A DNA stretch of 64,000 bases. It comes from Mycobacterium triplex. GTDB lineage: Bacteria; Actinomycetota; Actinomycetes; Mycobacteriales; Mycobacteriaceae. Within the stretch, counting starts at the first letter, position 1. Each line of letters opens with the position of its first letter. The position numbers and the translations under genes are program-made. Below are positions 57,621 through 64,000 of the stretch, piece by piece. A model generated the notes under the pieces. It was not told the origin of the DNA, made no database searches, and saw only the letters and a list, made by a program, of their open reading frames with translations. The stretch lies in the NCBI RefSeq assembly GCF_000689255.1, contig NZ_HG964446.1, forward strand, positions 1,751,191-1,815,190. The letters run 5' to 3'.

Positions 57621-57644
57621 GTAACCTACGGCTTCGTAGGTTAC
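57621..57644. promoter_or_regulatory. Perfect inverted repeat before desA3
   Basis: GTAACCTACG and CGTAGGTTAC pair perfectly around GCTT. Another half-like CGTAGGTAC follows at 57650-57658. Same motif as before the reductase gene, so one TetR-type regulator probably serves both. 48 bases upstream of the desA3 ATG. Confidence 0.65.
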
Positions 57645-57692
57645 GATAGCGTAGGTACTGACCACAGGAACGACCGCCGGGAGGTGAGAACT

Positions 57693-58988
57693 ATGGCGAT
57701 CACAGATGTCGACGTATTCGCACATTTGACCGAGGCAGATATCGACGCCCTGGCCGTTGAGCTGGACGCGATCCGCCAGGACGTAGAGGACTCACGCGGC
57801 GAGCGGGATGCCCGCTACATCCACCGCACCATCGCCGCGCAGCGCGCGCTGGAGGTGACCGGCCGGCTGCTGCTGGCCGCGAGTTCGCGACGTTCGGCGT
57901 GGTGGGCCGGAACCGTGACCCTGGGCGTGGCCAAGATCATCGAGAACATGGAGATCGGCCACAACGTCATGCACGGCCAGTGGGACTGGATGAACGATCC
58001 GGAGATCCACTCCTCCTCGTGGGAGTGGGACATGAGCGGGTCGTCCAAGCACTGGCGCTACACCCACAACTTCGTGCACCACAAGTACACGAACATCCTC
58101 GGGATGGACGACGACGTGGGCTACGGCATGCTGCGCGTCACCCGCGACCAGCGTTGGCGCAAGTACAACCTGTTCAACTTGGTGTGGAACACCTTGCTGG
58201 CCCTCGGTTTCGAGTGGGGAGTCGGCTTGCAGCACGTCGAGATCGGCAAGATCGTCAAGAAGCGCATGGACCACGACGAGGCCCGTGAGCGCACGGAGGA
58301 GTTCTTCGCCAAGGCGGGCCGACAGGTGCTCAAGGACTACGTCGCGTTCCCGGCGCTGACCTCGCTGTCGCCCGGGGCGACCTACAAGTCCACGTTGAAG
58401 GCCAATGCCCTGGCCAACGTGATCCGCAATGTGTGGGCCAACGCGGTGATCTTCTGCGGCCACTTCCCCGATGGCGCAGAGAAATTCACCAAGACCGACA
58501 TGATCGGGGAGTCGAAGGGTCAGTGGTACCTGCGCCAGATGCTGGGCAGTGCCAACTTCGAAGCCGGACCGGCGCTGCGGTTCATGAGTGGCAACCTGTG
58601 CCACCAGATCGAGCACCACCTGTACCCGGACCTGCCGAGCAACCGGCTCCACGAGATCTCGGTGCGGGTGCGTGAGGTCTGCGACAAGTACGACTTGCCT
58701 TACACCACAGGGTCTTTCCTGGTGCAGTACGGCAAGACGTGGCGCACTTTGGCCAAGTTGTCGTTGCCCAACAAGTATCTGCTGGACAACGCCGACGACG
58801 CGCCGGAAACCCGCAGCGAGCGGATGTTCGCCGAACTGGACGCCGATTTCGCGGGTACCGATCCTCAGACCGGCCGCCGCCGCGGACTCAAGACCGCCAT
58901 CGCCACCGTTCGGGGTTGGCGCCGCAACAAGCGCGCGATGAAGAAAATGGAGCAGCTGCGCTCCGGCGCCGACGATCTGGCGGCCTGA
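57693..58988 (+). CDS. desA3: Stearoyl-CoA delta-9 desaturase DesA3
   Basis: Membrane di-iron desaturase that makes oleoyl-CoA, with electrons from the Rv3230c-type reductase upstream. 431 residues, orthologous to Rv3229c. Histidine boxes: H90NVMH94, H125NFVHH130 and HQIEHH near 310, in the membrane fatty acid desaturase order. Two hydrophobic hairpins flank the first boxes. ATG 57693 follows a GGGAGGTGAG ribosome site. Confidence 0.96.
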   Translation: MAITDVDVFAHLTEADIDALAVELDAIRQDVEDSRGERDARYIHRTIAAQRALEVTGRLLLAASSRRSAWWAGTVTLGVAKIIENMEIGHNVMHGQWDWMNDPEIHSSSWEWDMSGSSKHWRYTHNFVHHKYTNILGMDDDVGYGMLRVTRDQRWRKYNLFNLVWNTLLALGFEWGVGLQHVEIGKIVKKRMDHDEARERTEEFFAKAGRQVLKDYVAFPALTSLSPGATYKSTLKANALANVIRNVWANAVIFCGHFPDGAEKFTKTDMIGESKGQWYLRQMLGSANFEAGPALRFMSGNLCHQIEHHLYPDLPSNRLHEISVRVREVCDKYDLPYTTGSFLVQYGKTWRTLAKLSLPNKYLLDNADDAPETRSERMFAELDADFAGTDPQTGRRRGLKTAIATVRGWRRNKRAMKKMEQLRSGADDLAA

Positions 58989-59393
58989 GCCCTGCGCCTA
59001 GACCGGGCTGCGCACCGGCATGACCAATACGGCGCCGCCACCGCGAACCCGAGGGCCGCGATCCAATTCGCCGTGGTGATGCACCCGGGTCCGCCCGGCG
59101 CCGTGGGGATTTCGTGTCCGGGCGGCGGTGCCAACCCACCGCGGCGGGACGTTGCCGAACGTGTGTCGAGTCGGTCGGCGCCGCCGCGCGATTTGAGTCG
59201 GATTTTGGTGCGATTTGCTGCCACTACCTCGGGTAAGGCTAACTGCCGGTGACGTTGAGGCGTCGTCCAAGGGGCGCCGAGATGGCCGGTAACCGACGTT
59301 GCTGTTGCCTCCGCGCCCCCGTGGTGGAATCTCAGCAAGCGGTGTCGTCCGCTCGCTTTGCCATGCCCGGTGGCCGCTAGGAGATGAATCGCC
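58989..59393. other. 405-base intergenic region before the espB-like gene
   Basis: No gene supported. A minus-strand frame is open here but has no start context or recognisable product. At 59229-59247 there is an IdeR-box-like stretch (12 of 19 positions against TTAGGTTAGGCTAACCTAA by eye, with the core GGCTAAC exact). An AGGAG site at 59379-59383 serves the next gene. Confidence 0.4.
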
Positions 59394-60959
59394 ATGCCAA
59401 ACTCGCTCACGGTGGTGTACCAGGAACTCTTAGACCGAGCCGCCGAGCTGGAGGCGCCGCTCCCACCGCCGCCGACCGAAAATCCCCAGCCTCCGTGCGC
59501 TCTCGAGATGGTAAAGCGGCCGGCCCGAGACCTTTCGCACGGAGCAGACGACATGCGAGACAAGCTTGCGCTTGCGGAAAGGGAGCGGAAGCGTCTGGCG
59601 GAGTCGCTGCGCAATGCGGCCTTTGCCTACGAACTTGTGGACGACGAGATCGCGGCGGCCTTCAACAACGAGACGCCCGTGGGGCAGGGGATCGTGCCCG
59701 CCCTGCCCAGACTCGCGGTTGTGGAGGATTCCCCGCCGGAAATGGTGGGCGGCGCAGCAGCTCTGGGCGCCCCGCTGCCGATACCGGAGGAGTTCCAGAC
59801 CGTCGAAAGAGCGGCGTGGGAACTCGAACAAGGCGATCAGGGCGCTTCGTTGAGTCGCTTCGCGGATGCATGGGAGCAGTACGGAGTGGTGTTGCGGGAT
59901 GCTCGCAGGCGGTTCCGGCCATTCCTGCAATGGGGCGGCGACGACATCACCGGGGCGTGCAAGGCGGTGGAGACCAATTTCGGTCAACAGGCGGCGTGGT
60001 TGAGCTCGATGGCGATCCTGTGTCAACAGCTGGCTGATCAGGCGAGACCAGTTGTGAAGGCGCATAAGCGGGCTCGCCACGATCATGTCACCGCGGGCGA
60101 TTGGCTGCACGAGGGCGTCTTCAGATTCGATTACAAAGACTTTGTCGCACTGGAAAAGTGGATTCAAGACCATTGGCAGGAGCCGGGGAGGGCGCAATGG
60201 TGGAAAGCGTTCTACACCGGGGCGTCGGCGGATTCGGAGAAGATTCTCGCCACGTATCAGCAAGCCATACCTACCGCGGGGCAGGTGACCCCGTCGGATC
60301 CCCCCGCGGCCTACCCGGTCGAGAAGCCGAAACCACCGAAACCATATGTGCCCACCCCCGAGGACTACTGGAACTGGGAGGAGGCCGAGCGAAAGAGAAT
60401 AGAAGAAGAGGAACTGGAGAAAAAGCACGAAAAGAATCTGCGTCCACCACCGAGACCGCCAGACCCCGATCCCGTACCTCCGCCGCGCCCGACACCGGAC
60501 GGCGGCGGCGGCGAAACGCCGATGATGCCGGCGATGCCGATGATGCCGGCGATGCCGATGATGCCGTCGGCACCTCAGCCCGACCCGGCACTCGCCGATG
60601 CCTTGAAGGACCTGAAAAGTCAAGGGGCGCCGAAACTTCCGCACGGCGGTGGGGTCAAGCCGGCCTCGTTCGGCGGGGCGGGTGTGCCAGGCGTGCCGCT
60701 GCAGTCGTGGGGAGACGACAAGGCGACGGGAAAGGCCGGTGCGGCGGGGCCCGCCGGTCCTGGCCGGGGAGTCCCAGGTGTGGGCGGGGGGCCCGGTGCG
60801 ATGGGCGGTGGCATGGGAGGCGCACCCGCGGCCGGTGGGGAAAAGGGCGGCAAAGGCAAACGCGTGCAAGGCGATGAGGAGGCGATGTATACCGAGGAAC
60901 GGTCGTGGACCGAGGGTGTGATCGGTTTGCGCGGCGCCAAGGACGCCCCCAAGCAGTAG
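59394..60959 (+). CDS. EspB-like ESX secretion substrate
   Basis: 521 residues, clearly homologous to EspB (Rv3881c), a secreted ESX-1 substrate with a fused PE-PPE fold that oligomerises into rings. The N-terminus QELLDRAAELEAPLPPPPTE parallels EspB. The PE-like Y79-x3-D83 secretion motif (YELVD) and the PPE-like W180-x-G182 (WGGDD) are in the same places, and GDQGASLSRFADAW matches EspB closely. The C-terminal half is disordered and Pro/Gly/Met-rich and ends YTEERSWTEGVIGLRGAKD, as in EspB. The region between WGG and the Pro-rich part contains an insertion (about 235-260). No signal peptide, as expected for type VII export. ATG 59394 with AGGAG. Followed by an EspK homologue. Confidence 0.88.
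   Translation: MPNSLTVVYQELLDRAAELEAPLPPPPTENPQPPCALEMVKRPARDLSHGADDMRDKLALAERERKRLAESLRNAAFAYELVDDEIAAAFNNETPVGQGIVPALPRLAVVEDSPPEMVGGAAALGAPLPIPEEFQTVERAAWELEQGDQGASLSRFADAWEQYGVVLRDARRRFRPFLQWGGDDITGACKAVETNFGQQAAWLSSMAILCQQLADQARPVVKAHKRARHDHVTAGDWLHEGVFRFDYKDFVALEKWIQDHWQEPGRAQWWKAFYTGASADSEKILATYQQAIPTAGQVTPSDPPAAYPVEKPKPPKPYVPTPEDYWNWEEAERKRIEEEELEKKHEKNLRPPPRPPDPDPVPPPRPTPDGGGGETPMMPAMPMMPAMPMMPSAPQPDPALADALKDLKSQGAPKLPHGGGVKPASFGGAGVPGVPLQSWGDDKATGKAGAAGPAGPGRGVPGVGGGPGAMGGGMGGAPAAGGEKGGKGKRVQGDEEAMYTEERSWTEGVIGLRGAKDAPKQ
60520..60566 (+). repeat. 18-bp tandem repeat in the espB-like gene
   Basis: The unit CGATGATGCCGGCGATGC occurs twice in full and once in part. It encodes Met-Pro-Ala-Met-Pro-Met repeats in the disordered C-terminal region, in frame. 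Confidence 0.85.
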
Positions 60960-61013
60960 ACGGCAGTCGTACCCACCCGCTCAGCGTGTGCGGCGTGGAA
61001 AGAGGAGTAATCG

Positions 61014-63005
61014 ATGGGCCTGGCGCCGCCGACGGGTGAGTATGCCGAGCAGATGCTTGCCCCGGATGCGTGGCCGGAGTCCGACGAGGACATCAACTTC
61101 GACTGTGCCGAGCACTACATGCGGGTTTTGCGTCAGGTCAGCGACGTGGCGGATAACTGCCGGCGTCAGCAGCTCGAGATCTTCAATGATGATGTGTGGT
61201 CGGGAAGGGCCTCCGGTGCGGCCGATCGCGAATTAGGAACACTCATCGAGGCGTTGACGACGCTGCAAAACGGCCTTGCCTCGGTGATCACCTGGCACAG
61301 AAACGTCGCCAGATCGATCATTCAAGCCAAGTCGGACATCTACGACAATGTGGACGTCGCGGAGCGCAAGATCGACGCCCTGGCAAACGAATTCAGGCTG
61401 ACCGAAGCCGAACGGACCGAAGCGATCAGCGCGGTGGTCATTGCGACACGCCAGGCAAACGCCGGCGTGATGACCGCGACCGCCGAGCAGATCCTGGCAA
61501 GCAAGGCCTGGACGCCGCCCGACAACGCGCTTCAGGACCTGTTGGACCAGAAGGCGCCTCCCGTGACACCCGGGGACGACGAGCCCTCAAGTACCGATCC
61601 CGCCCTGCCGGGACCGGTCGCCCCGCCACCGTCAGGACCGGCCGCGCCGCCACCTGTGGGGCCGGCAAATCCGCCACCTGTGGGGCCGGCAAATCCGCCA
61701 CCGTCGCTGCCCGGTCGTGCGGTGCCCGGTTGGTCGCCGGCGGCACCTGCTGCCAGCGGGCCACGCCGCGCGACAACTCCGGGTGGCGCGACAACTCCGG
61801 GCCCGGCCCGTCGCCCGGCGGCAGCGGAGCGGGATGGCAGTGACGACGGCCCGGCCGGTCCGGTGCTGCCGGACGCCGCGCCGTATGGGGTTGGGCAGCA
61901 AGATGATTCACCGCGAGTAGCGCCCGCCAGCGCGAGTGTCATGCCGGCGATGCCGATGGCACCGGGCGCGGCAGGCGGCGGTGGCGTGGGCGGGTCCGCT
62001 TCGGGTGCCGGGCCAGGCGGCGGCGGGGTGCCGGGAGTGGGCGGTCCAGCCGGACGGGTGTCTCCCGGCCGGGCCGCCGGGGTCCGGCCGGCCGCTGCGG
62101 CGCATCGTCCGGCGCCACGCGGCGATCGCGTTGCGCACCGCGCGTCGACCGATGCGGGTCAGGTAGCGGAAGTCAATGCCGTTGCGGCGATTCCGGTTTC
62201 ACCGGCTCGGCTGGAACGCGACGCGATCGCCGAGGCGGCAACCGCCGATGCCGCGCGCCGACACGGGGCCGATCCGCTGCAGCTGGCGCGGCGCATAGCG
62301 GCGGCATTGAATGCCCCCATCGATGATCGGGAGCAGGACCTCGGATTCTTCTGGGTGACCGGCGTGACCACCGACGGTGCGATCGTGGTGGCCAACAGCT
62401 ATGGGCTGGCCTATATCCCGGACTGCGTGCAGTTGCCCGAGGGGGTGTTCATGGCCACCGCCGATGATGCGATTGCCGCCGCCGAGCGGGCCCGCTGGGC
62501 TACATACCCGGTGGTGGCGGTGCACGGCTGGGTGGCTGCGCGCGACGCGAAGCTGCGTGCGGTGATCGGCACGGCGGAACAGTTGGCCGATTCAGACCCG
62601 GGCGCAGCCAAATTGGTGCTCCAGGCCGATGACATCCCCGACAGCGGGGAAATGTTCGGCCGGTCCCGGTTGGCGGTGGTGACTCCCGAGGCAGCCGAGC
62701 GGTTGGCGCAGACGCCTGACGCGAATCTGCTCGCATTGCTGCCGCCGGCGGACGCCAACCCGCCCACCGATCAGCGCATCGGACTGTGGCTACAAGTGAT
62801 GAAACCCATGGTCAGCAGCGATCCTCGCCGTCAGGCGCCGCACCTGAAGGCCTTCAACGCCTACGCAGCTCATGCCCGCGACGTCGCTGTCCACGATGCC
62901 TACTGCGCGGCCGACGCGGGAGCGCAGCGCAGGGCCGTCGAGGACTGGCTGTACTGGAAGCATCTGGCCGAACTCCTCGGGGCCGCGTTGTCGGTCGCTT
63001 CGTAG
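61014..63005 (+). CDS. EspK-like ESX secretion chaperone
   Basis: 663 residues, homologous to EspK (Rv3879c), which binds EspB and helps direct it to the ESX-1 machinery. The N-terminal helical domain (about 1-180) begins PTGEYAEQMLAPDAWPESDED as in EspK, followed by VWSGRASGAADRELG and WHRNVARSIIQAKSDIYDNVD. A Pro/Ala/Gly-rich linker (about 180-400) has short repeats. The C-terminal domain (about 405-663) retains LARRIAAALNAPIDDREQDLGFFWVTGVTTDGAIVVANSYGLAYIP, VIGTAEQLADSDPGAAKLVLQADDIPDSG and DWLYWKHLAELL. Start ATG 61014 with GAGGAG upstream. 54 bases after the espB-like gene, so the two are very likely co-transcribed. Confidence 0.88.
   Translation: MGLAPPTGEYAEQMLAPDAWPESDEDINFDCAEHYMRVLRQVSDVADNCRRQQLEIFNDDVWSGRASGAADRELGTLIEALTTLQNGLASVITWHRNVARSIIQAKSDIYDNVDVAERKIDALANEFRLTEAERTEAISAVVIATRQANAGVMTATAEQILASKAWTPPDNALQDLLDQKAPPVTPGDDEPSSTDPALPGPVAPPPSGPAAPPPVGPANPPPVGPANPPPSLPGRAVPGWSPAAPAASGPRRATTPGGATTPGPARRPAAAERDGSDDGPAGPVLPDAAPYGVGQQDDSPRVAPASASVMPAMPMAPGAAGGGGVGGSASGAGPGGGGVPGVGGPAGRVSPGRAAGVRPAAAAHRPAPRGDRVAHRASTDAGQVAEVNAVAAIPVSPARLERDAIAEAATADAARRHGADPLQLARRIAAALNAPIDDREQDLGFFWVTGVTTDGAIVVANSYGLAYIPDCVQLPEGVFMATADDAIAAAERARWATYPVVAVHGWVAARDAKLRAVIGTAEQLADSDPGAAKLVLQADDIPDSGEMFGRSRLAVVTPEAAERLAQTPDANLLALLPPADANPPTDQRIGLWLQVMKPMVSSDPRRQAPHLKAFNAYAAHARDVAVHDAYCAADAGAQRRAVEDWLYWKHLAELLGAALSVAS
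61647..61703 (+). repeat. 24-bp tandem repeat in the espK-like linker
   Basis: Two perfect copies of a 24-base unit beginning CCGCCACCTGTGGGGC and a partial third, coding for PPPVGPAN repeats in the disordered linker. A second short duplication (GCGACAACTCCGGG) lies at about 61770-61800. Confidence 0.85.
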
Positions 63006-63043
63006 TCGCGACGCGCTTGCCGCCTGGGTCTACTCTCGGAAAT

Positions 63044-63580
63044 ATGCTTGCAGCGTTTGGATTCGAAACTCTGGGCGTAGTCGTCGGGGACATGTTCTTC
63101 GTCGACCCGACCCCGAACGAAGGTCAGGAAACCCCGGAACGGGGAGTCCGGCTAGAACTCCGGGTGGTCGACCGGGCCGAGCCGCGGGGCTCGATCTATG
63201 CCGGCATCCCGATCGCCTTCAACCGCCCGGTGTGGCGGGTGGACCTGTTCGGTTCCACCGAGAGCCCGCCGGGAACGCTGGACCGGGCCCATCACCATCC
63301 CCGATTCAAGGGTTGGGAACCGGGACGCCGGCATTTCGTCCCCGAGCTGTCGGCCGACCCGGTGTCGTGGTTGGCCGAACAGCTGGCCGATCCGGCCGCC
63401 GTGCTGGCCCGCGCGGGCGTCGAACCCGATGAGGTCCCTGAGGCCGACAAGGCCGGGCTCGCCGCGGCAGCGCCGGACATCGTGGCTGCGGTGAAACGGA
63501 TGCTCGACGGCGTGCGCGACGGGGAGCTGGCCCCGGCTCCCGCTGAGCCGGTTGCCGCCGCCCGTACCGGCTGGCTCTGA
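63044..63580 (+). CDS. Conserved mycobacterial protein of unknown function
   Basis: 178 residues from ATG 63044; I do not recognise a characterised family. Features: N-terminal MLAAFGFETLGVVVGDMFFVDPTPNEGQETPERGVRLELRVVD, then IYAGIPIAFNRPVWRVDLFGSTESPPGTLDRAHHHPRFKGWEPGRRHF with a His-rich HHHP segment that could bind metal, and an Ala/Pro-rich end. No signal peptide or membrane helix. It starts 38 bases after the espK-like stop and may belong to that transcript. The frame extends upstream into the espK-like gene without sense. Confidence 0.65.
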   Translation: MLAAFGFETLGVVVGDMFFVDPTPNEGQETPERGVRLELRVVDRAEPRGSIYAGIPIAFNRPVWRVDLFGSTESPPGTLDRAHHHPRFKGWEPGRRHFVPELSADPVSWLAEQLADPAAVLARAGVEPDEVPEADKAGLAAAAPDIVAAVKRMLDGVRDGELAPAPAEPVAAARTGWL

Positions 63581-63583
63581 TTT

Positions 63584-64000
63584 CTAGCGCGCGTCTTCCG
63601 CGGTGAAGACGTCGATCGGCCGCTGGGGCGACAACATCACCAGGGGGATCGGCCGGCTGGTCGACTGCTGATAGGTGAGGTACGGCGGGTAGAGGTGCGC
63701 CATGTAGGCCCAAACGTGATGGCGTTCCTCGCCTTCGGGCTCACGCCACGTGGCCTCGAAGGCTTGGGTGGCGACCTGGACACCAATTGTCTTGCTTGCC
63801 AAGATATTCAGGTACCACTGCGGATGCGAGTCGGCGCCTCCCTTGGATCCGACGATCACGATCTCGCCACCGTAGTTGCCGTAGATCAAGGGTCTGATGT
63901 AGCTCTTACCCGATTTGCGGCCGACGCACTTGATCAAGCAGTGCGTGGTCAGTTCCCGGCCTCCCACCGCGCTCACATCCAGAATGTGGCCTCGGGTGCC
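63584..64000 (-). CDS. Deazaflavin (F420)-dependent reductase family protein, N-terminus cut off by window edge
   Basis: The minus-strand frame runs from the window edge to a TAG at 63584-63586 (138 residues visible, no start codon needed inside). GTRGHILDVSAVGGRELTTHCLIKCVGRKSGKSYIRPLIYG followed by IVIVGSKGGADSHPQWYLNILA is the split beta-barrel signature of the DDN/Rv1155-like F420H2-dependent quinone/nitro reductases. It continues KTIGVQVATQAFEATWREPEGEER and ends RPIPLVMLSP. Substrate unknown. F420 itself is made by FbiA and FbiB, encoded earlier in the window. Convergent with the preceding gene. Confidence 0.85.
   Translation of the reverse strand, partial: GTRGHILDVSAVGGRELTTHCLIKCVGRKSGKSYIRPLIYGNYGGEIVIVGSKGGADSHPQWYLNILASKTIGVQVATQAFEATWREPEGEERHHVWAYMAHLYPPYLTYQQSTSRPIPLVMLSPQRPIDVFTAEDAR

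Noticed and set aside
58989..59400. Possible small minus-strand gene (a frame containing NWIAALGFAVAAPYW)
   Set aside because: No start codon with ribosome binding site, and the frame runs antisense into desA3; more likely chance or an unrecognisable remnant.

Overview
The window is chromosomal DNA from a mycobacterium. It is GC-rich throughout and carries a long run of genes in the order known from Mycobacterium tuberculosis around Rv3229c-Rv3270: ctpC, lcp1, rmlD-wbbL-manC, mamA, fbiAB, whiB2, manB-manA, alkB-rubAB-alkX, sahH-tmk-mtrAB-lpqB, hpf-secA1, tgs3-ppk2-desA3. Several accessory blocks break that backbone, so this is not M. tuberculosis itself; a non-tuberculous species is the natural reading. 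All names rest on my recognition of the protein sequences; no database search was run.

Layout. 1-5005 (mostly minus): the 5' end of a SAM-dependent methyltransferase, the metal exporter pair pacL1-ctpC, a TIGR03089-type protein and the cell-wall ligase Lcp1. 5100-7991 (plus): rmlD, wbbL and manC, which supply rhamnose and mannose donors for arabinogalactan linkage and mannolipids. 8002-8998: a ~1 kb element bounded by inverted termini and carrying two 58-bp hairpin-forming direct repeats around a gene with a Vsr/DUF559-like nuclease domain. It has intruded into the 3' end of a NUDIX gene. 9532-13467 (minus): the DNA adenine methyltransferase MamA and the F420 genes fbiB and fbiA. 13756-18976: whiB2, small conserved genes, then manB-tobH-manA. 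18954-30759: a flavoprotein, a permease, the alkane hydroxylase operon with its TetR regulator, sahH, tmk and the mtrA-mtrB-lpqB signalling operon.

30763-42724 is an accessory block between lpqB and comF, where M. tuberculosis has only Rv3243c. It holds a methyltransferase and a berberine-bridge-type oxidase, three paralogous AraC regulators, a Crp-type regulator leading an operon (nitronate monooxygenase, an SDR without the usual catalytic Tyr, a KstD-like flavoprotein), and a divergent SDR/MarR pair separated by a perfect inverted repeat. 42764-47333 returns to the core (comF, hpf, secA1). 47494-49843 is accessory again (unknown protein; HD-GYP plus LuxR regulator). 49912-58988 is core: mddA-like, a SRPBCC protein, a K+/H+ antiporter pair, tgs3, ppk2, and the Rv3230c reductase and desA3, which share an operator-like sequence.

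59394-63005 is the most striking part: adjacent homologues of the ESX-1 substrate EspB and its chaperone EspK, with no esx, ecc, pe or ppe gene visible beside them. The window closes with an unrecognised protein and the 3' part of an F420-dependent reductase-family gene. No tRNA, rRNA, CRISPR array or conventional insertion sequence was seen.
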